Notes: generated by a model not told the origin, from the sequence alone. A DNA stretch of 23,468 bases from JAUPTX01 sp964550665 (GCA_964550665.1 CAZJZW010000012.1:1-23468); one strand, 5' to 3'; positions 13,354-22,093 are shown, counted from the first letter of the stretch. Numbers and translations are program-made.

Positions 13354-14506
13354 GAAGTTGGTAGCTAGGGATAAGGGCGAACAAAACGATTATCCCTAAG
13401 ATGATAAACAATTCCTGGAAGTTTGCAACAGAGAGCGCTATTGTCGCTATTACCGGACTTATTAGAAAGGAGAGCGATGAAGAGTTTCGGAAGACCGATA
13501 TTTTACTTGTATCTTCCTTATCTATTTTTTTAAAGAAGTAACTTTCAGTAGTAACTTGTATCATACTCGCTCCTATACGGGTAAGAACCAAGGCACAAGC
13601 CCAAACCCAAAACTCTGTACTTGTTATAAAACCAATAGCTATCGTACAAAGTCCGACGATAACGATACCGGCGGCCATGATTTCTTTTTCACCGAGTATT
13701 TTGTCAGCAATTTTTCCCCAAGGTATCTCAAGTAAAATGTAAGGGATGTGCATTATTGCAAAAACTGCACCGATCTCCTGCCAAGATAGTCCAATATTTT
13801 CAAAAAGATAAATCGGCATATAGATTGTCATCCAGGCGAAAAAAAAGTTTAGAACAAATGCGACTAAGTACACATCTCGTAAATCTTTGTTATTAAACAG
13901 ATCTCTAAAATCTTTTATAAAATTAAAGCCGTTTTTCTTCGGGAAAAGTTCTAGATCTTTGAATCGATGAATGAAAAAATAGCTCATGATGGCGATGAAA
14001 AGTCCTGACACTAAATACACTCCTCTAAAGTTTACACTGTCGACTAAAACTCCAGCCAAGAATGGTCCGATAAGAAATGCTAAGTTAAAAATCGTTAGAT
14101 AAAATCCTCGAGTATTTCCCGCTGTGGCGTTGTTTGAATAATGAGAGACCAAAACATCTACGGTTAAATACATCGCCACCGCAGATACCCAATATGTTAT
14201 AAAAAAAAGTTGTAAAACCAATGGGTCTTTTAGATAGACAAGTCCAAGCATCGATATCATATAAAAAGCCGCCAAAGATCTTAGAGTATTTACAACACCA
14301 AATTTTTCTAATATTTTCGGTGTCTGCGAGATGTAAATCAGCGAACCAAATGAAGCTATGGCAAACAATATTCCAACTTTTGATTTTGAGATAAAAGTTT
14401 CAACGAAACTTGAGTCGACATAAGATGTTAGGGCAATGCTTATGGTGAGAATAAAACTCACAGCAAAAACAGACCTTAGTTTTCCTAAATTACTTTTGTC
14501 TAACAT
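13340..14506 (-). CDS. Major facilitator superfamily transporter
   Basis: The 388-aa hydrophobic protein has about 12 TM segments in two halves separated by a charged loop (about residues 190-210, FKDLELFPKKNGFNF then FRDLFNNKDLRDVY). This is the MFS layout, as are the segment SNNATAGNTRGFYLTIFNLAFLIGP and the loop-8/9 stretch IPWGKIADKILGEKEIMAAG. The substrate is unknown, with no specific motif for a sugar or drug exporter. Its own extended -10 lies inside the end of the RNase J gene, so it may be expressed independently of it. It overlaps the downstream pseudouridine synthase gene by 14 nt. Confidence 0.88.
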   Translation of the reverse strand: MLDKSNLGKLRSVFAVSFILTISIALTSYVDSSFVETFISKSKVGILFAIASFGSLIYISQTPKILEKFGVVNTLRSLAAFYMISMLGLVYLKDPLVLQLFFITYWVSAVAMYLTVDVLVSHYSNNATAGNTRGFYLTIFNLAFLIGPFLAGVLVDSVNFRGVYLVSGLFIAIMSYFFIHRFKDLELFPKKNGFNFIKDFRDLFNNKDLRDVYLVAFVLNFFFAWMTIYMPIYLFENIGLSWQEIGAVFAIMHIPYILLEIPWGKIADKILGEKEIMAAGIVIVGLCTIAIGFITSTEFWVWACALVLTRIGASMIQVTTESYFFKKIDKEDTSKISVFRNSSSLSFLISPVIATIALSVANFQELFIILGIIVLFALIPSYQLHDTK

Positions 14507-14513
14507 ATTTTAT

Positions 14514-14522
14514 ATTTTACCA
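14514..14522 (-). promoter_or_regulatory. Extended -10 of the MFS gene
   Basis: Minus-strand TGG-TAAAAT (hexamer 14519-14514), 7 nt from the ATG at 14506 and within the 18-nt gap after RNase J. Leaderless transcript predicted. Confidence 0.6.
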
Positions 14523-14524
14523 AA

Positions 14525-16462
14525 CTATGAGCTTAAAATGACGGGGATAACCACCGGTCGTTTTCCTGTTGCTTGGAAAAGAAACTTTGTAACCTTACGA
14601 GTGATGTTATCTTTAACGTAATCAAAGTCTACTGGGTCCATACCGGCGATTGTTTCTTCAGTTGTTTTCTTAATCATGTTTCGTGCCTTCTTCAAAAGTT
14701 CTTGATTTTCTTTTAGATAAACGAAACCTCTAGAGATAAGGTCAGGAGATTTTTTAACTTGTTTTGTTTTCATATTGATCATCACAACCATAACGAAGAT
14801 TCCGTCTTGAGCCAGAGCTTTTCGATCTCGGATTACTAAGTGTTGTGTATCAGAAACAGAAAGTCCGTCGATGATCACAGCTTCTCCTGGAACTTTTTCT
14901 TTGAGTTTGATGATACTCTTTCCTTCGTTTCGGATTTCAATAATGCTTCCGTTATCTGGAACTACGATATTTTCTTTTGGGCACCCTAGACTTTCTGCAA
15001 GCTCTGCGTGCATTTTAAGTCTGTGGTGATGTCCGTGAACAGGCATAAAGAATGTATAGTCGATTTGTTTGTGTAACCACTCGAGCTCACCTCGCTTTCC
15101 GTGACCAGAGGCGTGAACAACATTGTCCATATAGGTAATAACTTTCGCATCACCTCGATAAAGGTTATCTTTCAAACTATCAACAGCAGATTCGTTTCCT
15201 GGGATAACTGAAGATGAAAGAACGATTGTATCTGTTGGACCAAGTTTGATTTGTTTATGAGTTCCATTTGCCATTCTCATAAGGGCGGCAAATTCTTCTC
15301 CTTGAGCACCAGTCGCGATCAAAACTATCTTGTGTGGAGGATAGTTATCCATATCTTCTATATTGATAAGGTGTTTGAAATCTGTAAGCTTCAATTCTTG
15401 GGCAATACCAACGTTTGTTTTCATTGAACGTCCTTCAACCACTACGTATTTACCGTAACGTGTCGCTGAATTTATAAATTCAAGAATTCGCTCTACTTGA
15501 GAGGCAAAAGTTCCGATTACAAGTCTTCCTGGCGCGTCTTTTATAATTTTGTCTATGTTACTGATTACTTCTGCTTCAGATCCAGACCATCCTGGACTTG
15601 TGATACCGGTTGAATCCATCGTCATCAAAAGAATCTTTCTTTCTTTGAACATTTTGTATTGTTCGAATTCTTTTGGAAGGGGAACACCATCTTTGTTGTC
15701 GACACGAACATCTCCTGTAGAAACAATATCTCCAAAAGGAGTTTCGATGATTACACCAGTCGAATCTGGAATAGAGTGAGTAAGTCCAAAAAATCTTATT
15801 TTAAAATCTGGAGAAACAGGCAATGATCCATCATTTGCTTCAACAACTTTAATATTAAGTTTTAGCCCTGGGAAATCTTCTGCTTTCGCTTTTACGAGAA
15901 GTGCACCGAACTCCCTTGTGTAGATTGGTGGATTTCCGATTCGTTCAATAAGATAGGGAATACCTCCGATGTGGTCGAGGTGACCGTGAGTTACAACCAT
16001 CGCTTTAATTTTATGTTTGTTTGCTTCTAGGTATTTTGTATTCGGAATAAGATAGTCGATACCCGGGTTTTCTTCATCGGCAAAACCAATACCAGCATCG
16101 ATAACGATGATCTGATCATTGAGCTCTACCATTGTCATGTTTCGTCCTATCTCCTCAACTCCCCCAAGAGGAATAATTCGGATTACATTTTTTTCAGGAG
16201 GATTTATAACAGCAGATTCTTTTCTCGTGCTTGTCGATCCACTTTTATTTCTATTTGAAATAGGAGCTCCGCCAATTCTCATTTGAGAAGAGACTCTTCG
16301 TTGTGTTGGTGCGCCAGCTGTATTTGCTGGTCTATTGCCATTTGGTTTTGTAAATCTTCTTTTGTTGTGGCCTGTGTTTTGTCCGTGAGGATTTGGCCTA
16401 GGAGACACACCTTTGCCCCAGCCACTTTGTGGTGGTCTACTGTTGTTTGTTTTTTGATCCAT
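14525..16462 (-). CDS. rnj: Ribonuclease J with long disordered N-terminal tail
   Basis: RNase J is a metallo-beta-lactamase/beta-CASP nuclease with endo- and 5'-exonuclease activity, central to mRNA decay and rRNA maturation in bacteria without RNase E. The metal motif HGHLDH is at 159-164. Further conserved parts include GGVEEIGRNM, DAGIGF, STGDVRVD and the HASGHGKRGELEWL segment, and a C-terminal domain follows. The 645-aa length exceeds the usual 550-560 because of an N-terminal tail of about 90 residues rich in Asn, Pro, Arg, Gly and Gln, probably disordered and RNA-binding. It lies 27 nt after the solute-binding protein gene on the minus strand, with AT-rich sequence but no clear -10 between. 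Confidence 0.95.
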   Translation of the reverse strand: MDQKTNNSRPPQSGWGKGVSPRPNPHGQNTGHNKRRFTKPNGNRPANTAGAPTQRRVSSQMRIGGAPISNRNKSGSTSTRKESAVINPPEKNVIRIIPLGGVEEIGRNMTMVELNDQIIVIDAGIGFADEENPGIDYLIPNTKYLEANKHKIKAMVVTHGHLDHIGGIPYLIERIGNPPIYTREFGALLVKAKAEDFPGLKLNIKVVEANDGSLPVSPDFKIRFFGLTHSIPDSTGVIIETPFGDIVSTGDVRVDNKDGVPLPKEFEQYKMFKERKILLMTMDSTGITSPGWSGSEAEVISNIDKIIKDAPGRLVIGTFASQVERILEFINSATRYGKYVVVEGRSMKTNVGIAQELKLTDFKHLINIEDMDNYPPHKIVLIATGAQGEEFAALMRMANGTHKQIKLGPTDTIVLSSSVIPGNESAVDSLKDNLYRGDAKVITYMDNVVHASGHGKRGELEWLHKQIDYTFFMPVHGHHHRLKMHAELAESLGCPKENIVVPDNGSIIEIRNEGKSIIKLKEKVPGEAVIIDGLSVSDTQHLVIRDRKALAQDGIFVMVVMINMKTKQVKKSPDLISRGFVYLKENQELLKKARNMIKKTTEETIAGMDPVDFDYVKDNITRKVTKFLFQATGKRPVVIPVILSS

Positions 16463-16489
16463 ATGTTTATGTTATTAATAATATTAATG

Positions 16490-18208
16490 TTATTTGTTCA
16501 GAAAATCCCAGACTTTCTCAGTTCTGATATACCAGTCGTTAATATGACTAAGACGTTCAGAAGGAAGAGTAATTTTATCAAGAACAATATTTTGAACTCT
16601 TTTATCCATCAGATAAATAAAATCTGGTGAGTAGATAAATATTGCAGGATGGTCTGTTTTAATCTCGGTTTCTAAGTCTGCAAAATATTTATTTCTCTCA
16701 TCTTCATTTTGGGAAGAGAGTATTTTTTCTAGAAGCCCGTCTACTTTGCTGTTTGTGTAACTTGCGATGTTAAGACCAGGATCGTTTCTCTGACTCGAAT
16801 GCCAGAAGGCAAACAAATCTGATTCGTTACTGATAATCTGACCAAAGAAGAGTGACTCATACTCGCGTGGTCTGATAATACTTTGGTTTAGGTTTCCAAT
16901 CTCAAAAACTTTTACCTCTACTGAAATTCCGATTTGCTTTAAATTATTCTTTATTATTTCAGCTGTTTTTTGAAGTTCTGGGGCATCTCCCGTAGAGATT
17001 GAGAATTTAAGTGTCTTTCCATCTTTTGTTCGAAAGCCGTCGCTTTGTAGGACCCAGCCTTCTTTATCTAGAATAGCGTTTGCCTCGGTTAAATTTTCTG
17101 CTCGATATGGAGCCTCTTCTGGACTTCCTTCATATATTTTTCTTGGAATTGGACTACTTATTGTTTTTCCATATCCACCTAAGACAGAATATACTATCTC
17201 GTTTTTATTGATTGAAAGGTCTATAGCTTTAACAATGTTTTTATTTCTGAAAATTTCTTGTTTGTTTGCATTGAAAAATATACCAAAAATTCTTGAAAGA
17301 TTTATATTTGTGACTTTTTCACCTTCAGATTGTAAAATCTGTGCCTCTTGTCCGCTGATTGCATTTATCTGATCAACTTTGTTTTTTCTAAAAGCTTTTG
17401 TTAAATCTTCTTCATTTCTAAAGAAAACAAATGTGACTTTATCGATAAAAGCTTTTGGTCCAGCGTAGTCTTTAAAAGATCTAAGTGAAATACTTTCTAT
17501 AAGTCCATTTTTCTTTTTTTCTACACGTGAAATTTTATATGGCCCAGAACCAATTGCGTATATATTTTTATCAGAAAATGTAAAATCGTCATTATCCATT
17601 CCTTGCCAAATATGAAAAGGGAGAATTCCAACAGATGTATTTTCAAGAAAAGAAGTATATGGACTTCCGAGTTTAAATTGGATCATTCTTTCACCAACTT
17701 TTGTAACTACAACATTTTGCCAACTTGCTTGGTAGGGACTCTTTAGATTTCCATCCTGGATTTGAGTTATGGTAAATAAAACATCATCCGAAGTCACGCG
17801 TGTGTTGTCGTGGAAAACAGCGTCAGCTTTTATTGTAAATGTGTAAGTTAAACGGTCAGGGCTTACTTCATAGCTTTCTGCTAAATCAGTTTGCATATTC
17901 CCAAAAACATCTTTTTTCATAAGCCCTGAAAAGATTATTGTTGTTAAATCTCGGTCAGTGTTACTACTCGCTAGTACCGGGTTTATAAATCTCGGTGAAC
18001 CGATAACCCCCTCTTCGATTTTTCCACCGGCAAGAGGTCGCTCTACTAGGTATTTTTCATTTATTTGATCAAGTATTAAGAATGCACTAACCAATAATCC
18101 TAGTACAAGAATAATGAAGAAAATCATTTCCCCGTAACTAAAAGCATGAATAGCCTTGTTAATTTGATTTTTTTTAGAGGAAATAGAGTTCCTCAAGTGT
18201 TTGCTCAT
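16490..18208 (-). CDS. Membrane-anchored family 5 extracellular solute-binding protein
   Basis: The 572-aa product has a basic N-terminus, one TM segment (about 29-47, MIFFIILVLGLLVSAFLIL) and a large outside domain of the peptide/nickel-binding (SBP_bac_5) class. Typical pieces are PRFINPVLASSNTDRDLTTIIFSGL, LAESYEVSPDRLTYTFTI, IGSGPYKI and the region around VKAIDLSINKNEIV. There is no lipobox, so it is held by a TM anchor rather than a lipid. Family members capture oligopeptides or similar ligands for an ABC importer, but no permease or ATPase gene is nearby. It starts 15 nt after secG and probably shares its transcript. Confidence 0.9.
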   Translation of the reverse strand: MSKHLRNSISSKKNQINKAIHAFSYGEMIFFIILVLGLLVSAFLILDQINEKYLVERPLAGGKIEEGVIGSPRFINPVLASSNTDRDLTTIIFSGLMKKDVFGNMQTDLAESYEVSPDRLTYTFTIKADAVFHDNTRVTSDDVLFTITQIQDGNLKSPYQASWQNVVVTKVGERMIQFKLGSPYTSFLENTSVGILPFHIWQGMDNDDFTFSDKNIYAIGSGPYKISRVEKKKNGLIESISLRSFKDYAGPKAFIDKVTFVFFRNEEDLTKAFRKNKVDQINAISGQEAQILQSEGEKVTNINLSRIFGIFFNANKQEIFRNKNIVKAIDLSINKNEIVYSVLGGYGKTISSPIPRKIYEGSPEEAPYRAENLTEANAILDKEGWVLQSDGFRTKDGKTLKFSISTGDAPELQKTAEIIKNNLKQIGISVEVKVFEIGNLNQSIIRPREYESLFFGQIISNESDLFAFWHSSQRNDPGLNIASYTNSKVDGLLEKILSSQNEDERNKYFADLETEIKTDHPAIFIYSPDFIYLMDKRVQNIVLDKITLPSERLSHINDWYIRTEKVWDFLNK

Positions 18209-18223
18209 AGATTGTTGAGTTTT

Positions 18224-18445
18224 CTACATCACTACCAAGATTGAAGAAACAACAAGGAGGATTGCCAAAACTATAGTTAGTCTAAATAGGAATTTTTCAA
18301 AGCCTCTTCGTGTGTGGTATGTGCCACCACTGTCGTTTCCACTACCAAAGGCAGAGCCAAGTCCGGCTTCAGATTTTTGTAGTAAAATACTTATTATTAA
18401 TAGGATAGATAGTATAATCTGAACCCAAGGTAACATACTGTTCAT
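18224..18445 (-). CDS. secG: Preprotein translocase subunit SecG
   Basis: Small subunit of the SecYEG channel. The 73-aa product has two TM helices (about 5-22 and 50-70) separated by the conserved stretch LLQKSEAGLGSAFGSG and a Gly/Ser-rich loop. A short segment follows (RRGFEKFLFRLT), as in SecG proteins of this size. The start is fixed by an extended -10 7 nt upstream. It heads the minus-strand block and is about 1 kb from the divergently oriented secA, so two Sec components lie close together though not in one operon. Confidence 0.93.
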   Translation of the reverse strand: MNSMLPWVQIILSILLIISILLQKSEAGLGSAFGSGNDSGGTYHTRRGFEKFLFRLTIVLAILLVVSSILVVM

Positions 18446-18452
18446 AAACCAT

Positions 18453-18461
18453 ATATTAGCA
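18453..18461 (-). promoter_or_regulatory. Extended -10 of secG
   Basis: Minus-strand TGC-TAATAT (hexamer 18458-18453), 7 nt from the ATG at 18445. Leaderless transcript predicted. Confidence 0.65.
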
Positions 18462-18559
18462 GGATTTTAAAATAAGGCAAGCCCTGTTTTAACCACCCCG
18501 ACTTTCCAAAAACCTCTATTTTGTTATTATCTATATATAGTATATTTATATTTAAGATA

Positions 18560-18565
18560 TATAAT
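18560..18565 (+). promoter_or_regulatory. -10 element of the peptidoglycan-binding protein gene
   Basis: Consensus TATAAT lies 8 nt before the ATG at 18574. The surroundings are almost pure A/T. Confidence 0.6.
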
Positions 18566-18573
18566 AAAGAAGT

Positions 18574-19095
18574 ATGTTTTTCGAGACATTAAAAGCAAAT
18601 CTACTCATCATCATCTTTTTTGGCGCCGTTGGGGCTCTGGGATACTGGGCGGTTAATTCGCTACAGGTTGATCCAGAAGAATTCGAAAGCCAGTTAGTTG
18701 ACGTTCGGCCAATTATCGAAAATGAACCAACTGGTTACATGGATAATTCCAATACGTCAGTAACATATACCCCAGAAGTTACAACAACTCCAACTCCTAC
18801 CCAAACTAATCCAACACCAGTTGTTACGGGAGAGTACGGAGAATTAAAAAGTGCTCTACAAAAACTTATCGATGATAATGTTTTAATGAAAGAGGGAAGT
18901 AGAGGAACAAGAGTTGGAACAGTTCAACAATTTCTAAATATTTATAATGGTACAGATTCAAAAGTAGATAACGATTTTGGAGCGACAACATCAAATCAAG
19001 TCAAAGCCTTTCAAAAAGCCGAAGGCTTAAGTGCTGACGGACAAGCTGGGGTTGGAACATATAAGAAGATGATTGAATGGTTAGATAATAATTAA
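18574..19095 (+). CDS. Membrane-anchored peptidoglycan-binding domain protein
   Basis: The 173-aa product has one N-terminal TM or signal anchor (about 8-27, ANLLIIIFFGAVGALGYWAV). A Pro/Thr-rich linker follows (about 60-90, TTTPTPTQTNPTP), then a PG_binding_1-type helical domain (about 105-170) with the pattern GSRGTRVGTVQQFLN, DNDFGATTSNQVKAFQKAEG and LSADGQAGVGTYKKM. Such domains bind cell-wall peptides or glycan, and no catalytic domain is attached. Likely role: tethering to the wall or targeting a partner enzyme. It has its own promoter and is divergent from secG. Confidence 0.9.
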   Translation: MFFETLKANLLIIIFFGAVGALGYWAVNSLQVDPEEFESQLVDVRPIIENEPTGYMDNSNTSVTYTPEVTTTPTPTQTNPTPVVTGEYGELKSALQKLIDDNVLMKEGSRGTRVGTVQQFLNIYNGTDSKVDNDFGATTSNQVKAFQKAEGLSADGQAGVGTYKKMIEWLDNN

Positions 19096-19309
19096 AAAAT
19101 ATCTCACTTCTATGAAATGTTTTTTAATTATTATTTTACAGAATTTATTTTTCCAAAAGTTTTCCACAAAAATAAATTTATTTTATTGTTTAAATATTTT
19201 TTATAAGGGATAATTGTGTATGTAAGTGTAATAGTTTTCATAAATTAATTTTTTTAGTTTATGTATGTCGGGATTATTACTTTTATTATTTAGTTTTTAA
19301 ATAACTATC
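19096..19309. other. AT-rich intergenic stretch
   Basis: About 210 nt of very AT-rich DNA with no coding frame of note. It holds one DnaA-box-like nonamer, TTTTCCACA (19160-19168). It must carry the promoter of the following Lys-rich gene, but I could not choose a -10 with confidence. A single box is not enough to call an origin. Confidence 0.4.
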
Positions 19310-19414
19310 ATGGCTGCAAAAAAGAAAGCAAAGAAAGTAGCAAAGAAAAAAGTTGCTAAAAAGAAAGTAGCAAAAAAGACAGCGAAGAAGAAATCTTCTC
19401 GCCGCCGAAGATAA
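19310..19414 (+). CDS. Tiny Lys/Ala/Arg-rich protein, 34 aa
   Basis: ATG 19310 opens a 34-codon frame ending TAA. The product is almost all Lys, Ala, Val and Arg, in three near-repeats of KKxVAKKK, then KKTAKKK and SSRRRR. It resembles histone H1/HctB-type basic tails and should bind nucleic acid without a fold of its own. Alternative: a small ribosome-associated basic peptide. A clear terminator directly after the stop supports a real transcript, and it echoes the repeats in the 125-aa protein at 9158. Low complexity limits confidence. Confidence 0.7.
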   Translation: MAAKKKAKKVAKKKVAKKKVAKKTAKKKSSRRRR

Positions 19415-19421
19415 TTCTCCG

Positions 19422-19470
19422 TTGTCTGCCTTGTAGACAAGAGCCCCTTAATCGGGGTTTTTGTTTTTTT
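19422..19470 (+). terminator. Terminator after the 34-aa gene
   Basis: Hairpin TTGTCT/AGACAA (19422-19440) is followed by CCCC-TTAATC-GGGG (19444-19457) and a T-rich run TTTTTGTTTTTTT. Confidence 0.85.
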
Positions 19471-19519
19471 AAGCACATACAGCAGAGCTTTAAGATTGCT
19501 TTTATAAAAACCTGAAAAA

Positions 19520-19528
19520 TGCTACTAT
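19520..19528 (+). promoter_or_regulatory. Extended -10 of secA
   Basis: TGC-TACTAT (hexamer 19523-19528), 6 nt from the ATG at 19535. Leaderless transcript predicted. Confidence 0.65.
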
Positions 19529-19534
19529 CTTCCT

Positions 19535-22063
19535 ATGTCATTTTTAACCAAAGTAAAGGCTATTTTCGGTGACCAAAACCAGGATTTTCTTAATAAATCA
19601 AAGAAAATAGTCGAAAAAATCAATAGTTTAGAAGCAGAAGTTTCTTTATTGAAAGATGAAGATTTTCCTCTAAAAACAAACGAATTGAAAGAACGACTTA
19701 AAAACGGTGAAGGTCTAGACGATATTTTACCCGAGGCTTTTGCTCTGGTTCGAGAAGTTTCTAAAAGAACAAGGGGTGAAAGACATTACGATGTACAACT
19801 TATCGGAGGTCTTGCAATGCATAATGGAAACATCGCTGAGATGAGAACTGGAGAAGGAAAAACTCTTGTGGCAACACTCCCGGCATATTTAAACGCCTTA
19901 AGTGGTGAAGGTGTGCACGTGGTTACGGTGAACGACTTCTTGGCACGACGTGATGCGACTTGGATGGGACAAGTTTATGATAAGCTTGGACTTTCTGTTG
20001 CTGTGGTGAATTCTCAAAATGTTTCTTATTTGTACGACTCAAATGTAGGAGGTGAAAAAGATGAAGAGCGAGATGAGATAGGATCGTTTAAAGTTGTTTA
20101 TGAATTCTTAAAATCATGTACACGAAAAGAAGCTTACGCGGCTGATATTACTTATGGAACGAACAATGAATTTGGTTTTGATTATCTTCGTGATAATTTA
20201 GCAATAAGAAAAGAAGATATCGTCGGACGTCCATATAATTTTGCTATTGTCGATGAAATCGACTCTATTTTGATCGACGAAGCGAGAACTCCACTTATCA
20301 TATCAGCTCCAGCAGAAGAATCAGAAAGTTTGTATACGAAATTTGCTGATATTGCAAAAAGATTAAATAAAAATGAACACTATGAAGTTGATGAAAAACT
20401 TCGTGCAATAACTTTTAACGATGCAGGTATTAAAAAAGCTGAAGATCTTCTTGGTATTGAAAATATCTATACAGAAAAGGGAATTAAACTTGTTCACCAC
20501 TTAGAAACGGCTGTTCGAGCAGAAGCGCTTTTCACTCGGGATAAAGAATATGTCATCAATAACGGTGAAGTTATAATAATTGACCAATCAACAGGACGTA
20601 TGATGCCAGGCAGACGATTTAACCAAGGTCTCCACCAAGCTCTTGAAGCAAAAGAAGGAGTAAAAATCCAAAAAGAAACGAAAACAGTTGCATCGATTAC
20701 ATATCAAAACTACTTTAAATTCTACAAAAAACTTTCTGGTATGACCGGTACAGCGAAAACTTCAAGCGAAGAATTCTTCAGCGTGTACGGACTTGATGTG
20801 ATAACTGTTCCAACTCACAAAGAAACTGCCAGAGTTGATTTAAACGATCAAATCTATCAAACAGAAATCGGTAAGTTTAAAGCGATCGCAAAGAAGATAA
20901 AAGAAGTTCACTCTACGGGCCAGCCAATACTTATCGGTACGATTTCGATCGAAAGAAACGAAATGCTTTCTAACTTCTTAAACCAAGAAGGTGTCCCTCA
21001 TACAATCCTCAACGCGAAAAAACACGAAAGTGAAGGAGAAGTTATCGCTGGTGCTGGGCGTCTTGGCGCTGTGACTATCGCGACAAACATGGCAGGACGA
21101 GGTATCGACATCAAATTAGGGGGCGAACTCGCGACAAAAGAAGAAGGAGATAAAGTAAGAGAACTTGGTGGACTGTTTGTTCTAGGAACAGAGAGACATG
21201 AGTCTCGAAGAATCGACAACCAGCTTCGAGGTCGTGCCGGACGACAAGGTGATCCAGGTAAAACTCAGTTTTTCGTTTCCCTCGATGACGACTTGATGCG
21301 CGTATTCGGAGGTGATCGGATAAAGACCATGATGGGACGCTTCGGTATTGCTGAAGATCAACCGATAGAAAATAAAATGATAACTGGCGCTCTTGAAAGT
21401 GCACAGAGAAAAATCGAAGGATTTAACTTCGATTCAAGAAAGAGAACTCTAGAATACGATAACGTTTTAAGTACACAAAGAAAGGCAGTTTATGGACGAA
21501 GAAGAAAAATGCTTTTTGCAGAAGACGCGGAGATAAAAGAATATCTACTTTCTATCTCTCCTGACCAAGAAAAAATCGAGAATATAATAGTAGAAAAAAC
21601 AGCTTTAGTTGGCGAAGAAGCTTTCTGGAAGACAGTTCGAAGAATTATCCTTCACGTAAACGATATTCTCTGGACAGAACATTTGGAAACGATGGACTAT
21701 GTACGATCTGCAGTAAACCTAAGGGCTTATGGACAGAGAGAGCCTCTGATCGAATATACAAAAGAAGGTTTAACTTTGTATCGAACTATGGAAGCAATGT
21801 TAAACGAACAAGTTCTATCTTTGATAGATACGATTCGTCCGACAGAAGCGGTGCAAGAAGTAAGAGAAGCGCCAAAGCAATACATCGATAACGGAGTAAA
21901 AGATGAAGATGCAAAAGGTCAAACAATAATCAAAAGTGAATCAGATAAAATCGGTCGAAACGATATTGTGATTTTAGAAAAAGACGGACAGACACAAGAG
22001 GTAAAATGGAAAAAAGCGGAAAGCTTGTTTGCAGAAGGTTGGGTATTGAAAGGGAAGAAGTAG
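19535..22063 (+). CDS. secA: Preprotein translocase ATPase SecA (reduced helical wing)
   Basis: ATP-driven motor that pushes preproteins through SecYEG. The 842-aa product has NBD1 with Walker A RTGEGKTL at 104-111 and the DEAD-like VDEIDSILIDEARTPLI at about 239-255. The preprotein cross-linking domain is next, then NBD2 with TNMAGRGIDIKLGG and RGRAGRQGDPG, and the scaffold helix (SAQRKIEGFNFDSRKRTLEYDN in part). Two differences from standard SecA stand out. About 30 extra residues lie in NBD1 before KEAYAADITYGTNNEFGFDYLRD (about 163-197), and only about 60 residues separate KAVYGRRRK (about 649) from WTEHLETMD (about 712), so the helical wing is short. The end is VKWKKAESLFAEGWVLKGKK, not the usual Cys-rich zinc motif. 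Confidence 0.96.
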   Translation: MSFLTKVKAIFGDQNQDFLNKSKKIVEKINSLEAEVSLLKDEDFPLKTNELKERLKNGEGLDDILPEAFALVREVSKRTRGERHYDVQLIGGLAMHNGNIAEMRTGEGKTLVATLPAYLNALSGEGVHVVTVNDFLARRDATWMGQVYDKLGLSVAVVNSQNVSYLYDSNVGGEKDEERDEIGSFKVVYEFLKSCTRKEAYAADITYGTNNEFGFDYLRDNLAIRKEDIVGRPYNFAIVDEIDSILIDEARTPLIISAPAEESESLYTKFADIAKRLNKNEHYEVDEKLRAITFNDAGIKKAEDLLGIENIYTEKGIKLVHHLETAVRAEALFTRDKEYVINNGEVIIIDQSTGRMMPGRRFNQGLHQALEAKEGVKIQKETKTVASITYQNYFKFYKKLSGMTGTAKTSSEEFFSVYGLDVITVPTHKETARVDLNDQIYQTEIGKFKAIAKKIKEVHSTGQPILIGTISIERNEMLSNFLNQEGVPHTILNAKKHESEGEVIAGAGRLGAVTIATNMAGRGIDIKLGGELATKEEGDKVRELGGLFVLGTERHESRRIDNQLRGRAGRQGDPGKTQFFVSLDDDLMRVFGGDRIKTMMGRFGIAEDQPIENKMITGALESAQRKIEGFNFDSRKRTLEYDNVLSTQRKAVYGRRRKMLFAEDAEIKEYLLSISPDQEKIENIIVEKTALVGEEAFWKTVRRIILHVNDILWTEHLETMDYVRSAVNLRAYGQREPLIEYTKEGLTLYRTMEAMLNEQVLSLIDTIRPTEAVQEVREAPKQYIDNGVKDEDAKGQTIIKSESDKIGRNDIVILEKDGQTQEVKWKKAESLFAEGWVLKGKK

Positions 22064-22067
22064 GACA

Positions 22068-22093
22068 GTTATAAAGTTAAAAGTTATAAAGTT
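22068..22093. repeat. Two direct repeats after secA
   Basis: GTTATAAAGTT occurs at 22068-22078 and 22083-22093, separated by AAAA, so the period is 15 nt. Directly downstream of secA. Function unknown. Confidence 0.8.

Noticed and set aside
19160..19168. DnaA-box-like TTTTCCACA in AT-rich DNA, possible oriC
   Set aside because: Only one box was found and no dnaA, dnaN or rpmH lies nearby.
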